In this document: positions 25,071 through 33,781 of the stretch, piece after piece | Numbering within the stretch: the stretch's first letter is position 1 | Layout of the letters: every line of letters starts with the position of its first letter | NCBI GenBank assembly: GCA_016214285.1 | Contig: JACROV010000101.1 | Coordinates: 1-43,580 of the forward strand | From: Candidatus Omnitrophota bacterium | Lineage (GTDB): Bacteria; Omnitrophota; Gorgyraeia; Zapsychrales; Zapsychraceae | Length of the DNA stretch: 43,580 nt | Reading direction: 5' to 3' | Program-made: the position numbers and the translations under genes | Notes under the pieces: model-generated | What the model saw: only the letters and a program-made list of their open reading frames with translations | What the model was told of the DNA's origin: nothing | Databases searched by the model: none

Positions 25071-28000
25071 ATGATGATCATTTCAATCCGAAAAAGAAGC
25101 ACGAACTTACCTCACAAAATTTTATCCGCGTTCATCGCCTTCACGTTTATCTTCAGTCTTGTCTTGCCGCCCGGCTACGCCCAGTTGATCCCGCAGACGC
25201 TCCTGAATCTCCCCGCGCCGGGGACCATGGTGTCCGTGAGCCCGGCCTTTACACCGGCCCTCATCAACGGCATTACTATCCATCCGGAGAATCCCCTGGA
25301 ATTTGATTTTATTGTTGGGACAGGCGATCAGAAACTGCAAGGCAAAGCCTTTGAAGAAGAATCAACCCGTCTGATCAAATATTTCCTGGCCGCCCTGACC
25401 GTGCCGGAAGACCAGATGTGGGTCAATCTTTCTCCTTACGAAAAAGACCGGATTGTCCCGCAAGGGTTCGGGACAACGGAGATGGGACGGGACCTTCTGG
25501 CGCAGGATTATATTTTAAAGCAGTTGACGGCGTCTCTCATGTATCCGGAAAAGGAATTAGGCAGCGCGTTCTGGAAGAAGATCTACCAGAAGGCTCACGA
25601 GCAATACGGCACGACGGAGATCCCGATGAACACCTTCAACAAGGTCTGGATCGTTCCCGAAAAGGCGGTCGTTTACGAGCATGGGAACAGCGCGTTTGTG
25701 GTGAAGAGCCATTTGCGGGTTATGTTAGAGGAAGATTATTTAGCAAAACAAGCAAATCAGGCGGAAGATTTGCTCCGACGTTCCAATGATAAAACTATTG
25801 GAAGTCGGAGTCCCGACATCCGACCTGCGGTCGGATCGTCGGGAAAGGTGATGCTGGAAGAAGACTACATGGCTGTGAGTCATCAGTCTTCAGACGTCAG
25901 TCATCAGAAAGAAAACGAAAATCTGACGACTGACGACAGACGACTGACGACTCAAGTCATCCGTGAAGTCATAATTCCCGCCATCGAACAAGAGGTCAAC
26001 GAAGGCCAGGGCTTCGCCAACCTGCGGCAGATCTACAATTCCGTCATTTTAGCCGCCTGGTTTAAACAGAACTTCCGGCAGACCCTCCTGGGCCAGGTGT
26101 ATGTGGATAAGACCAGGACCAAGGGCGTGGATGTTGAAGATAAAGAGATCAACCAGAAGATCTACGCGCAGTATCTGGAGGCCTTCAAAAAGGGCGTTTA
26201 TAATTACATTAAGGAAGACTATGACCCGGCGACGCGGGAGGTGATCCCCAGGAAATACTTCTCGGGCGGGACGAACCTGAAGGTCAAGGTAGAGACGTAC
26301 AAAAAAGAACAGCCGCTTACTGTGGAGCAGCAGAAGATCGTAGCGTCATCTCCCGTCATCCAACAGGCCGATCAAAGGAATGTTGCTATTAATCTGCTTG
26401 AATTATCCAGCCGAACATCCGTTGCCGATGCCCAAAAAGCCATCGAACAGGCCAAACAATTGGGCTCTCCACGAGCGGCGGGAAAATCCTCCTCGCCGAT
26501 GGAGGCAGTCCTGCCGCGGGTTAATCCTGCGGCAACAGCGAGTTGGCCGAAGTTGAAGAAATTAGCGGCCGATAAGACAAGATATGATTTACGAACGTTG
26601 TTTGATGCAGATCCTAAGCGTGTGGAACGTTTCAGCGTGGCATTGGATGATGCGTTTAAAGTGGATTTGTCAAAGAATTTAATTGATGAAGAAACTTTAT
26701 CCGATTTGTTTGGGCTTGCCGATGAAGCCCGATTAAAAGAAGCCATTGAGCAGATGTTTAACGGTGAGAAAATTAATGAAACGGAAAACCGCGCCGTCCT
26801 CCATACGGCCTTGCGTAATGTCACGCGTGATGCGAACGGAGAAATCATTGCAGCCGATGGCCCTGTGTATGTGGATGGTAAAGATGTGATGCCGGGGATA
26901 ATCAAAGTATTGAATCAAATGAAGGAATTTACGAATAAAGTTAGATCGGGTGAATGGAAAGGTGCAACAGGCAAGACCATTAAACATGTTGTTAACGTCG
27001 GGATCGGGGGGTCCGATTTGGGGCCCAAAATGGCGGCGGAAGCTTTAAAACCGTTTGGGAGAGGCTCAGGCATTACGGTTCATTTTGTTTCGAACATTGA
27101 CGGAACGGCAGTAGCGGAGTTGATAAGAGAGCTTGGCAATCCCGAAGAAACATTAATCGTTATCGAATCCAAGACCTTCACGACGCAGGAAACAATACAA
27201 AATGCAATGACATTAAAGAATTGGGTCACTGATTACTATAAAGCAAAGGAAGGTGTCAGCAGAGAAGATGCTATTAAAAAGCATTTTGTGGCTGTTTCTA
27301 CGGCGAGGGAGCTCGTGGAAGCGTTTGGGATAGATCCCGAGAACATGTTTGCTTTCTGGGACTGGGTAGGTGGCCGTTATTCTATGTGGTCTGCGATTGG
27401 CTTGACGCTTGCGACCTTTATCGGGTTCGATAATTTCTTTGAAATGCTTGAAGGAGCTCGCGAAGCTGATGAGCATTTCAGGAATCGGTCTTTTGATAAA
27501 AATATCCCGGTTTTAAAGGCATTGCTTGGTGTCTGGAATAGAAATTTTCTAAATGCAGAGACCAACGCGATTTTCCCTTACGATGAATACTTATCATTGC
27601 TTCCCGCGTTTTTACAACAAGGGTTTATGGAAAGTCAAGGTAAGGGGACCGATAGAAGTGGAAATTTCATTACAGATTATCATACCGGACAGATAATATT
27701 TGGTGCGGCAGGGACGGATGGACAGCATTCATTTTATCAATCAATACACCAGTTACCCTCCATAATCCCGGCGGATTTTATTGGAATCGCGCGGACTCAA
27801 AATCCATTGCCCGGTCATCATGAAAAACTTTATGCAAACTTTGTGGCCCAGCCCTATGCGCTTGCTTTTGGTTCTAAGCTTGAAGAAGTTATGAAGGCGC
27901 TGGATGACGGTAAAATGAGCCCGGAAGAATTGCGTTGGCTTGCGGCCCATCGGACCTTCCCGGGTAATAAACCGACGACGTCAATTTTTATCGATGAAAT

Positions 28001-31000
28001 GACGCCAAGGGCCTTGGGAAAGTTGATCGCGATGTATGAGCATCAAATCATGGCAGAAGGCATTATTTATAACATTTTTTCTTTCGACCAATGGGGTGTT
28101 CAGTTAGGCAAAGTTGTCGCGACAAAGAATGTATTGGATTTCTTGAACGGCACTCGAGCTATGAAAGAGTTAAACTCCGTGCCCTACGGGAATACGATTA
28201 GGGATGTTGTCGAGGGATTTATTAAAAAACAACCTTCCTCCTCGCCGGTACAGATTAGTATCAAAGCATATGAGAAGAGCGACACTTTAGAAGGGGAGAC
28301 AATGGAATTATTAAAGGAATTGGCACGTCGATATAGGGGCGATTTATTCTCTCATCTGGATGAAGTGAACGAACATCCATTTGTGGCCGGTTTGAAAAGT
28401 TTGAAAGATTCGCCGGAAGGGGATGCCCTTGTTATGCGGACGGACGCGGAGGCGGGCGAAAAAGAGGCATATTTGGCGTCACGAGCCCGTGGCGAATGGG
28501 TGAAATTATTACCTGCAGGTGGAGATGCAACGCGTTTGGGATTGGGGGTTCCCAAGATCTTGCTGGATTTGGCCGAGTTATTAAGCGATGCCCAGACGGA
28601 AAGTTTGGACACCGCTATCGCAAAAGCGTTAAAGAAGGGTGAAATCACTCAGGAACAGATAGATGAAATTAAAAAGTTGAAGGAGGAAAAGCACGGTGAA
28701 TTACGAAACATAAGCATATTAGGACGGATTTTAGAAAATAAGGCGCGGATGTTCGATGAGGCGGTTCGCAAGAAACAAACCTTTATTATTGTGCCAAGCG
28801 ATGGAGATGAAAACGCGGTGGCGCAGGAACTGATAGGTCATCGTTATTATGGTTTCGCGCGCGAATCATTTGTTATCGCCCCGCAGGTAAAGAATGCGAT
28901 GTACACGATAGAAGATAATCAAATAAAGAAAGTGGCCGCCAAAAAGGCGGGAGGTAATGGTGTTCCAATTATTGAAACTGCTTTAGAAGGTAAGGCGTAT
29001 ATTATCGGAGAAGATGGCCGGCTCCAGAAATTGCTCGGTACGGCATTAAACTATGCGAAGGATAGGGGGGCAAAGTACGTTTCGCAAGGAACAATTGGAG
29101 ATTTACGGTCATGGGGAGACGAGGTTCTGAATGAAGAATTTGTGGGGAGGATTTTTAATGAGTTGTCGAGCGGGAAAGTCGCCGCCGCCGCAGAATATGT
29201 GAAGCAAAATCCCAAATTGCCTCAAAAAGGAGGAAGCGTATTTTATCATCCTGAAAGCGGCAATCTGGTTTTTATCGAGAAGGTTGCGATGGGGCGTTTG
29301 TTGAAAAGTGTAGATTTTGTAGAGCAACCGCTGGCCACGTTTAATCATGTATTTACCATAGCGGCGTTAGAATCAATCAGAGACAAGAGTATCCCGATGT
29401 ACGTGAGATTGGAAAAGGACAGAGATGGTAAGGATGTGTTGTTTACCGAACTGGTCGGAGGAGATATTTTAATGATCTTGCAGCAAGAAGGATACGGCGT
29501 GGCGCATGTTGAAAGACCGATAACGATCCATGAGTTAAAGGGAACAACGAGTTTAATCCCTACCATCATGGCTGCCGTAGCGCAAGATCGCAAGAAAGGC
29601 CCCGCCGCATCGCCGGCGGCAGAAAAAAAGAAAATTGTCGTGCTTCGTGACGAGAATCATCCCAGTGTAATTTCGAACTATAAGCGCGCGGCGCTTGAGA
29701 GGGGGTTTTTGGTTATCGAGGCGCGGAATGAGGACGAGGTCTCCATGATATTGGAGATGTATCCTCCCGGCGACATAGTTTCCGTTGCCAGGTATAGCGG
29801 CGGCTCGGGATCGGTCACTGAGGATGCCCCTCCCCAATCTTTACCAGGCGATAAGACGGGCGCCTCCTCGCCGGTGAATGTAGATCGGCTTATCAAGGAT
29901 TTAAGAGACAACGCCGATGAAGGTAAGCGCGTGGAGGCCGCCCGGGAATTGGGCCGGGTCAGGCCCGCGACAGACACCATCATCGATGCCCTGGGCCTGG
30001 CCCTGAAACGAAAGGGCGAGACCATGCCCGTTCGCGAGGCCGCCGCCGGGGCATTGAAGGAGATCGACACGAAACAGGCCATGGATCTTCTGGAGCAGGC
30101 CGCGAAAGACCTCAGAGAGGACGTCAAGAAAGCCGCCTCTGATGCCTTGAAGGCCGTCTCTCCGGCGGGGGATATTGATCCAAATAAAATTTTGGGATGG
30201 CCTCTTAAATTACCTCACGACGGTGTTGATAATGAATTTAAAGGTGGGCTTAAGGAGCTTGCTGAGCGGTTTGCGGGGAGCTTTAAGATAGAGAACGCCA
30301 TTTCCCCTCGTGAGGGGATTACGATTACAGTGACACTGCCTTGGGAACAAGAGAAGGTATCCGATGGTAGCGCATACCCTTCACTTTTTGATTATTCAGA
30401 ACCTAAGTTAATGCGGAGTGAATGGCCGGGTAAAGTTGCTCAAGAAGCTGTTGAAGTCCTGGCAAAGAATTTTAAAGAGAGCAAATTAGGCAAAGATTAT
30501 GAGGTCTCGACAACCTTGGGGCCAGGAACTTCGAGCGCAGGATACGATTTTGTTTCTATAACATTTAAGAATAAGTCCTCCTCGCCGGTGAAAATGGAGC
30601 CTTTATCCATGGAAATTTTGAGGAGTCCCGCGAGCATAGAAGACGGCATCGCCTGGAAAAAGCGCAACGAATATATCTTTGGCGGCGGGTTCGGATATGA
30701 CCTTCGCATCAATGATGCGCAGTCCGAGTGGCAGGCCGCGGCAGAGTTCATGTACGCGTTTGGCCGTACATTCGGGGGAGACGCGTATTTTCATGGATCA
30801 GCAAGGGTGCTGGTTACCGGAGACCAGAGAGCGACCTCGGATGCCTTTCGCCTGGCGTTAGCACAAGGCTTGGCGGATGAGAATATAGAGGTCGTGACCC
30901 AAAAAGAAGGTGATGTTATTACAACGGGTCTTCCGTCGCGTAAAGGATTGGCCGATGATTTTGACCTGGTCATCCAGATCACTGGCAGCCATAACCCGAA

Positions 31001-33563
31001 AGAGGGCAATGGAGTCAAGATTTTGAGTTATAAAGGACTGCCATTTTTTCAGAATAAACTTCTTGAGCTTTCGACGAATATCGAGCGCCAAGCCGGCTGG
31101 TCAAAGGTTCCCAGGCAAGAAGGGATGATAACTTCGACCGATTTGATCGAGGAACATATCTCGGATATGGATAAGGTATTGCCGGATTTGAAGAGTCCAC
31201 CGTCGCTGGTGGTCGATTTTCGTAGCGGCGCGGCGGGCCAGGTCTTTATTGGATTGGCTCAAAGGAAAGGGTATCGGGTTGTTTTGCTCGATTCGCCGGA
31301 GGCAGATTTGCCAAATGAATTGTTCCAAAGAACCGGCCAGCCGGCGCTGGTCGTTTTGAACGATATCCCTTCCCCCCAGATGAAAGCAGGGATTTGGGAT
31401 CCGTCAAAACTGGAGGCATACGACGGCATCAGGCGCGTTCAGCAAAGAATTTATAACGATCCGCGCTTTCAGGGGCGGGGCCGGTATGCCGGATTCGCTT
31501 TCGACGGGGATGGCGACCGTGCCGGCGCCATTGATGAGGCTGGTCAATTGGTGATGCCCGAACGCATGCTGATGGCTTTTTATCAACGCATGATTTTGGA
31601 GAACGAGGAAGGCATTCGTATCCTGAACCAGGCGGGGCACACGGTTAAATTGGCGCTTGATGTGCGTGCCTCTAAAGTGATTGTGGACGTGCTCAAAAAT
31701 ATTGCCCGTCAAAAGGGGTTAAAGATTGAAGGCGAGTTTATCGCAGCCGGTTTCCCTAACCACAGGACATATGTTTGGGAAGAACTAAATACCATTGCGG
31801 ATCATTACCTTGCAGGATTATCCATGGATAAGGCGGCCGCGGCAACCAACGTGATGCTGAATTACACTTCTGCCGAAGCCTCGGGCCATTTTTTCTTCAG
31901 GGTATTATCTCCCAAAAAATTCCTGCAGAAAAAAAGCGTCGTGGACGACGGCATCACAAGTTCGTTCGTGTTTCTGCATTTGATCGAGACCTTAAACGAT
32001 TATGAATTCAAGGGAACCGAGCTTATCCCGGAGGAGCGGACGGTCGCCAAAGTTGATGAACTGTTTAAAAGGCTTCCGGTAACTAACGAGATTCGTTTAT
32101 CCAATGCGCCCAGCGATGTCGTCAAAAAACAAGCCCTTGCCGAAGAAATCATAAAGACCTTCGCTCGCCACCATGCAGAGCTCATTCCCATGCCCATTGA
32201 CCAATTCTTTCAAAAGATTGAAGAGGCTAGAAATAATCCACCCCAAAGACAGAGTTGGGATGATCCGTTGCTGCTGGTCGACGGCATCCGTGTCGAGTTG
32301 ACCAATGGCGTATGGATTTTGCTGCGCAAGTCCAATACCTCGGCAGTCATTGTTTTCAAGGCAGAAGCGAATTCTGATGAAAAAAGGGTTGAGCTCGAAA
32401 GAACGATGCGGCTTTTGGATGAGGCGATGCGTGAGGTGGTTGCCTCAAACCCTGATTTTGCTGGTTTGAATTTAAAAGATTATGAGAAAGAAATCGAAAG
32501 GGTCGGGGCTTCCTCGCCGGTGCAAAGCGCGGCCGGCTTGGATGATGAGGACGGGTTTCTCGCGTGGGAACAGGCGCGGACAGTGAAAGATTTTCAGGAA
32601 GCGATCAGCCCGTTCGCGGCTTTTGATGGGGCGCAAAGGCGTTATGTCTTCGTCCATGGCGATGACGGTCAGCGGGAATACGGAAGTTGGGGCATAAGTT
32701 ATCTCAAAGATCATGCCCAGACTGATATCCCGTCCGTCGTCCGTCAGGCGGCTACCGAGGCATTGAACGACCTGCAACCCGCCTCCTCGCCGGTTCAAAT
32801 GCATGAGATTCTTGCGGTGGATTTATCGTCACCTGAGACGGAGAAGCTTACAGAAGACTTTGACAACGAGATATACCGTCTCGCGGGGGAAAGAGCGGAT
32901 TTGGATAATAAGCCGCAAGACTACCGACAGGCTGTGCGCGATGCGCTCTATTTTCTTGAGGAAGCAAGGTCGTATCTTGAAGATAAAAATAAAACCGACG
33001 GCCGGCGGCTGTATCAAATAAAAATACAGAAAGACGGCGGTTTCATAACATCCGGGCTTGCCGTTGTTGCAGCGGTTGAAAAAGATCGCATAATCGTTGA
33101 TTTTGATATGAGCAGAAACGTGACGGATGCCGCTGTCACGAAAAACTTTATATCGCAAATCATCAAAGATTATCCGTCCAAGGCTGTTTATTTCAATCCG
33201 GCGGGGAGGTCTTGGGATCGTTTATATGCGACTAAACTGGATTTTGAGGATGTCCGGATGCCGGACGGCCGGGAACTTTTGCTCCTTGGGGTCAGCGGCC
33301 AGGAAGAAAAAGGAGGTATCGATTTGAATCCCGCTTTGCTCGACCTGCAGATCAGGCGCGACGGAAATGGCATCCCGCTGCCCCTGCTCCAGCAGCCCAT
33401 TGAACACATGCGCATCGAAGGCTTTATTCCGGTGATTATCAATATCACGCCCGTGACCAATCTGCCGCTGTTATTAGGGATCGCGGATGAAGGAAAGCCT
33501 TCGGACGCGGCTGATTCCGGCTTACAGCCGCTGGAATTAGGTTTTGCGGTTAAGGAGAATTGA
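25071..33563 (+). CDS. Giant exported multi-enzyme protein: phosphoglucose isomerase, UDP-sugar pyrophosphorylase-type and phosphoglucomutase domains
   Basis: 2830 residues. A signal peptide (about 1-37, ending PGYA) leads an unrecognised domain (about 38-425). Residues 477-1054 are a full glucose-6-phosphate isomerase (NVGIGGSDLG about 642, WVGGRYSMWS about 765, GTDGQHSFYQ about 881). Residues 1061-1535 resemble UDPGP uridylyltransferases (L1146-PAGGDATRLG-...-PK1162). Residues 1603-1700 look like HEAT-type helices, and 1705-1834 are unknown. Residues 1841-2478 are a phosphohexomutase with phospho-Ser S1973 (TGSHNPKEGNG) and metal loop D2145-G-D-G-D-R. The end (about 2748-2807, GGIDLNPALLDLQI...) looks like a tag. 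(A/S)SSPV or close variants occur at residues 425, 473, 1056, 1598, 1836, 2481 and 2571. Together the domains could turn fructose-6-P into UDP-glucose. The isomerase and pyrophosphorylase parts are visibly richer in A/T codons than the first domain. Confidence 0.85.
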   Translation: MMIISIRKRSTNLPHKILSAFIAFTFIFSLVLPPGYAQLIPQTLLNLPAPGTMVSVSPAFTPALINGITIHPENPLEFDFIVGTGDQKLQGKAFEEESTRLIKYFLAALTVPEDQMWVNLSPYEKDRIVPQGFGTTEMGRDLLAQDYILKQLTASLMYPEKELGSAFWKKIYQKAHEQYGTTEIPMNTFNKVWIVPEKAVVYEHGNSAFVVKSHLRVMLEEDYLAKQANQAEDLLRRSNDKTIGSRSPDIRPAVGSSGKVMLEEDYMAVSHQSSDVSHQKENENLTTDDRRLTTQVIREVIIPAIEQEVNEGQGFANLRQIYNSVILAAWFKQNFRQTLLGQVYVDKTRTKGVDVEDKEINQKIYAQYLEAFKKGVYNYIKEDYDPATREVIPRKYFSGGTNLKVKVETYKKEQPLTVEQQKIVASSPVIQQADQRNVAINLLELSSRTSVADAQKAIEQAKQLGSPRAAGKSSSPMEAVLPRVNPAATASWPKLKKLAADKTRYDLRTLFDADPKRVERFSVALDDAFKVDLSKNLIDEETLSDLFGLADEARLKEAIEQMFNGEKINETENRAVLHTALRNVTRDANGEIIAADGPVYVDGKDVMPGIIKVLNQMKEFTNKVRSGEWKGATGKTIKHVVNVGIGGSDLGPKMAAEALKPFGRGSGITVHFVSNIDGTAVAELIRELGNPEETLIVIESKTFTTQETIQNAMTLKNWVTDYYKAKEGVSREDAIKKHFVAVSTARELVEAFGIDPENMFAFWDWVGGRYSMWSAIGLTLATFIGFDNFFEMLEGAREADEHFRNRSFDKNIPVLKALLGVWNRNFLNAETNAIFPYDEYLSLLPAFLQQGFMESQGKGTDRSGNFITDYHTGQIIFGAAGTDGQHSFYQSIHQLPSIIPADFIGIARTQNPLPGHHEKLYANFVAQPYALAFGSKLEEVMKALDDGKMSPEELRWLAAHRTFPGNKPTTSIFIDEMTPRALGKLIAMYEHQIMAEGIIYNIFSFDQWGVQLGKVVATKNVLDFLNGTRAMKELNSVPYGNTIRDVVEGFIKKQPSSSPVQISIKAYEKSDTLEGETMELLKELARRYRGDLFSHLDEVNEHPFVAGLKSLKDSPEGDALVMRTDAEAGEKEAYLASRARGEWVKLLPAGGDATRLGLGVPKILLDLAELLSDAQTESLDTAIAKALKKGEITQEQIDEIKKLKEEKHGELRNISILGRILENKARMFDEAVRKKQTFIIVPSDGDENAVAQELIGHRYYGFARESFVIAPQVKNAMYTIEDNQIKKVAAKKAGGNGVPIIETALEGKAYIIGEDGRLQKLLGTALNYAKDRGAKYVSQGTIGDLRSWGDEVLNEEFVGRIFNELSSGKVAAAAEYVKQNPKLPQKGGSVFYHPESGNLVFIEKVAMGRLLKSVDFVEQPLATFNHVFTIAALESIRDKSIPMYVRLEKDRDGKDVLFTELVGGDILMILQQEGYGVAHVERPITIHELKGTTSLIPTIMAAVAQDRKKGPAASPAAEKKKIVVLRDENHPSVISNYKRAALERGFLVIEARNEDEVSMILEMYPPGDIVSVARYSGGSGSVTEDAPPQSLPGDKTGASSPVNVDRLIKDLRDNADEGKRVEAARELGRVRPATDTIIDALGLALKRKGETMPVREAAAGALKEIDTKQAMDLLEQAAKDLREDVKKAASDALKAVSPAGDIDPNKILGWPLKLPHDGVDNEFKGGLKELAERFAGSFKIENAISPREGITITVTLPWEQEKVSDGSAYPSLFDYSEPKLMRSEWPGKVAQEAVEVLAKNFKESKLGKDYEVSTTLGPGTSSAGYDFVSITFKNKSSSPVKMEPLSMEILRSPASIEDGIAWKKRNEYIFGGGFGYDLRINDAQSEWQAAAEFMYAFGRTFGGDAYFHGSARVLVTGDQRATSDAFRLALAQGLADENIEVVTQKEGDVITTGLPSRKGLADDFDLVIQITGSHNPKEGNGVKILSYKGLPFFQNKLLELSTNIERQAGWSKVPRQEGMITSTDLIEEHISDMDKVLPDLKSPPSLVVDFRSGAAGQVFIGLAQRKGYRVVLLDSPEADLPNELFQRTGQPALVVLNDIPSPQMKAGIWDPSKLEAYDGIRRVQQRIYNDPRFQGRGRYAGFAFDGDGDRAGAIDEAGQLVMPERMLMAFYQRMILENEEGIRILNQAGHTVKLALDVRASKVIVDVLKNIARQKGLKIEGEFIAAGFPNHRTYVWEELNTIADHYLAGLSMDKAAAATNVMLNYTSAEASGHFFFRVLSPKKFLQKKSVVDDGITSSFVFLHLIETLNDYEFKGTELIPEERTVAKVDELFKRLPVTNEIRLSNAPSDVVKKQALAEEIIKTFARHHAELIPMPIDQFFQKIEEARNNPPQRQSWDDPLLLVDGIRVELTNGVWILLRKSNTSAVIVFKAEANSDEKRVELERTMRLLDEAMREVVASNPDFAGLNLKDYEKEIERVGASSPVQSAAGLDDEDGFLAWEQARTVKDFQEAISPFAAFDGAQRRYVFVHGDDGQREYGSWGISYLKDHAQTDIPSVVRQAATEALNDLQPASSPVQMHEILAVDLSSPETEKLTEDFDNEIYRLAGERADLDNKPQDYRQAVRDALYFLEEARSYLEDKNKTDGRRLYQIKIQKDGGFITSGLAVVAAVEKDRIIVDFDMSRNVTDAAVTKNFISQIIKDYPSKAVYFNPAGRSWDRLYATKLDFEDVRMPDGRELLLLGVSGQEEKGGIDLNPALLDLQIRRDGNGIPLPLLQQPIEHMRIEGFIPVIINITPVTNLPLLLGIADEGKPSDAADSGLQPLELGFAVKEN
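25773..25844. repeat. Compound palindrome in frame in the giant gene
   Basis: CTCCGACGTTCCAAT (25773-25787) pairs with ATTGGAAGTCGGAG (25797-25810). Then TCCCGACATCCGACC (25811-25825) pairs with GGTCGGATCGTCGGGA (25829-25844). A smaller pair, AGCAAATC and GATTTGCT, precedes it at 25751-25774. It is translated in frame. The same outer arms recur at 37856-37893. Confidence 0.8.
25875..25955. repeat. In-frame word-repeat hairpin in the giant gene
   Basis: GAGTCATCAGTCTTCAGACG-type words on the left pair with CTGACGACTGACGACAG-type words on the right, around an A-rich loop. It encodes a polar stretch (SHQSSDVSHQ to TTDDRRLTT, residues 270-295). The words match those of the korB-trxB spacer. Confidence 0.7.
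26343..32795 (+). repeat. Seven SSPV-linker repeats in the giant gene
   Basis: Linkers begin at 26343 (ASSPV), 26487 (SSSPM), 28236 (SSSPV), 29862 (ASSPV), 30576 (SSSPV), 32508 (ASSPV) and 32781 (ASSPV). Six of the seven share the DNA core TCCTCGCCG, and four share the longer CCTCCTCGCCGGT. They fall at the domain boundaries of the protein. Confidence 0.85.
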
Positions 33564-33579
33564 TATTGTAGCGCTGTTT

Positions 33580-33599
33580 CCGGATACCCGGGTATCCGG
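33580..33599. repeat. Perfect 20-bp palindrome after the giant gene
   Basis: CCGGATACCC is followed directly by its reverse complement GGGTATCCGG, 17 bases after the stop, then by further CCGGATA-like words. It may help end transcription, but no T-run follows. Confidence 0.6.
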
Positions 33600-33703
33600 A
33601 TAACCGGATATTCGGAGCCGGTCCGCATTTTTACAGCTCTTGATTGAATCACCCGCCTGTGTTACCATGCTCTATCCGCTTTTGGAAAAACTTTCAGCGG
33701 ATA

Positions 33704-33761
33704 CCCCCACAGCTTCGTTTTGGTTCGTTTCGCCTTTCAAAACGAAATAAAACGGTGGGGG
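33704..33761. repeat. Nested hairpin upstream of menG
   Basis: CCCCCAC (33704-33710) pairs with GTGGGGG (33755-33761), and inside it TTCGTTTTG (33714-33722) pairs with CAAAACGAA (33738-33746). The stem ends 20 bases before the chosen menG start and could act as an attenuator or be another inserted element. The gap 33564-33781 holds no gene. Confidence 0.6.
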
Positions 33762-33781
33762 CCAAATCAGGTCTTCCTGTT

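Noticed and set aside
25071-33563. Reading the giant frame as a sequencing artefact that fused several genes
   Set aside because: There are no internal ribosome sites or stops at the boundaries, the linkers are regular, and a signal peptide and terminal module frame the whole. An assembly check is still advisable.
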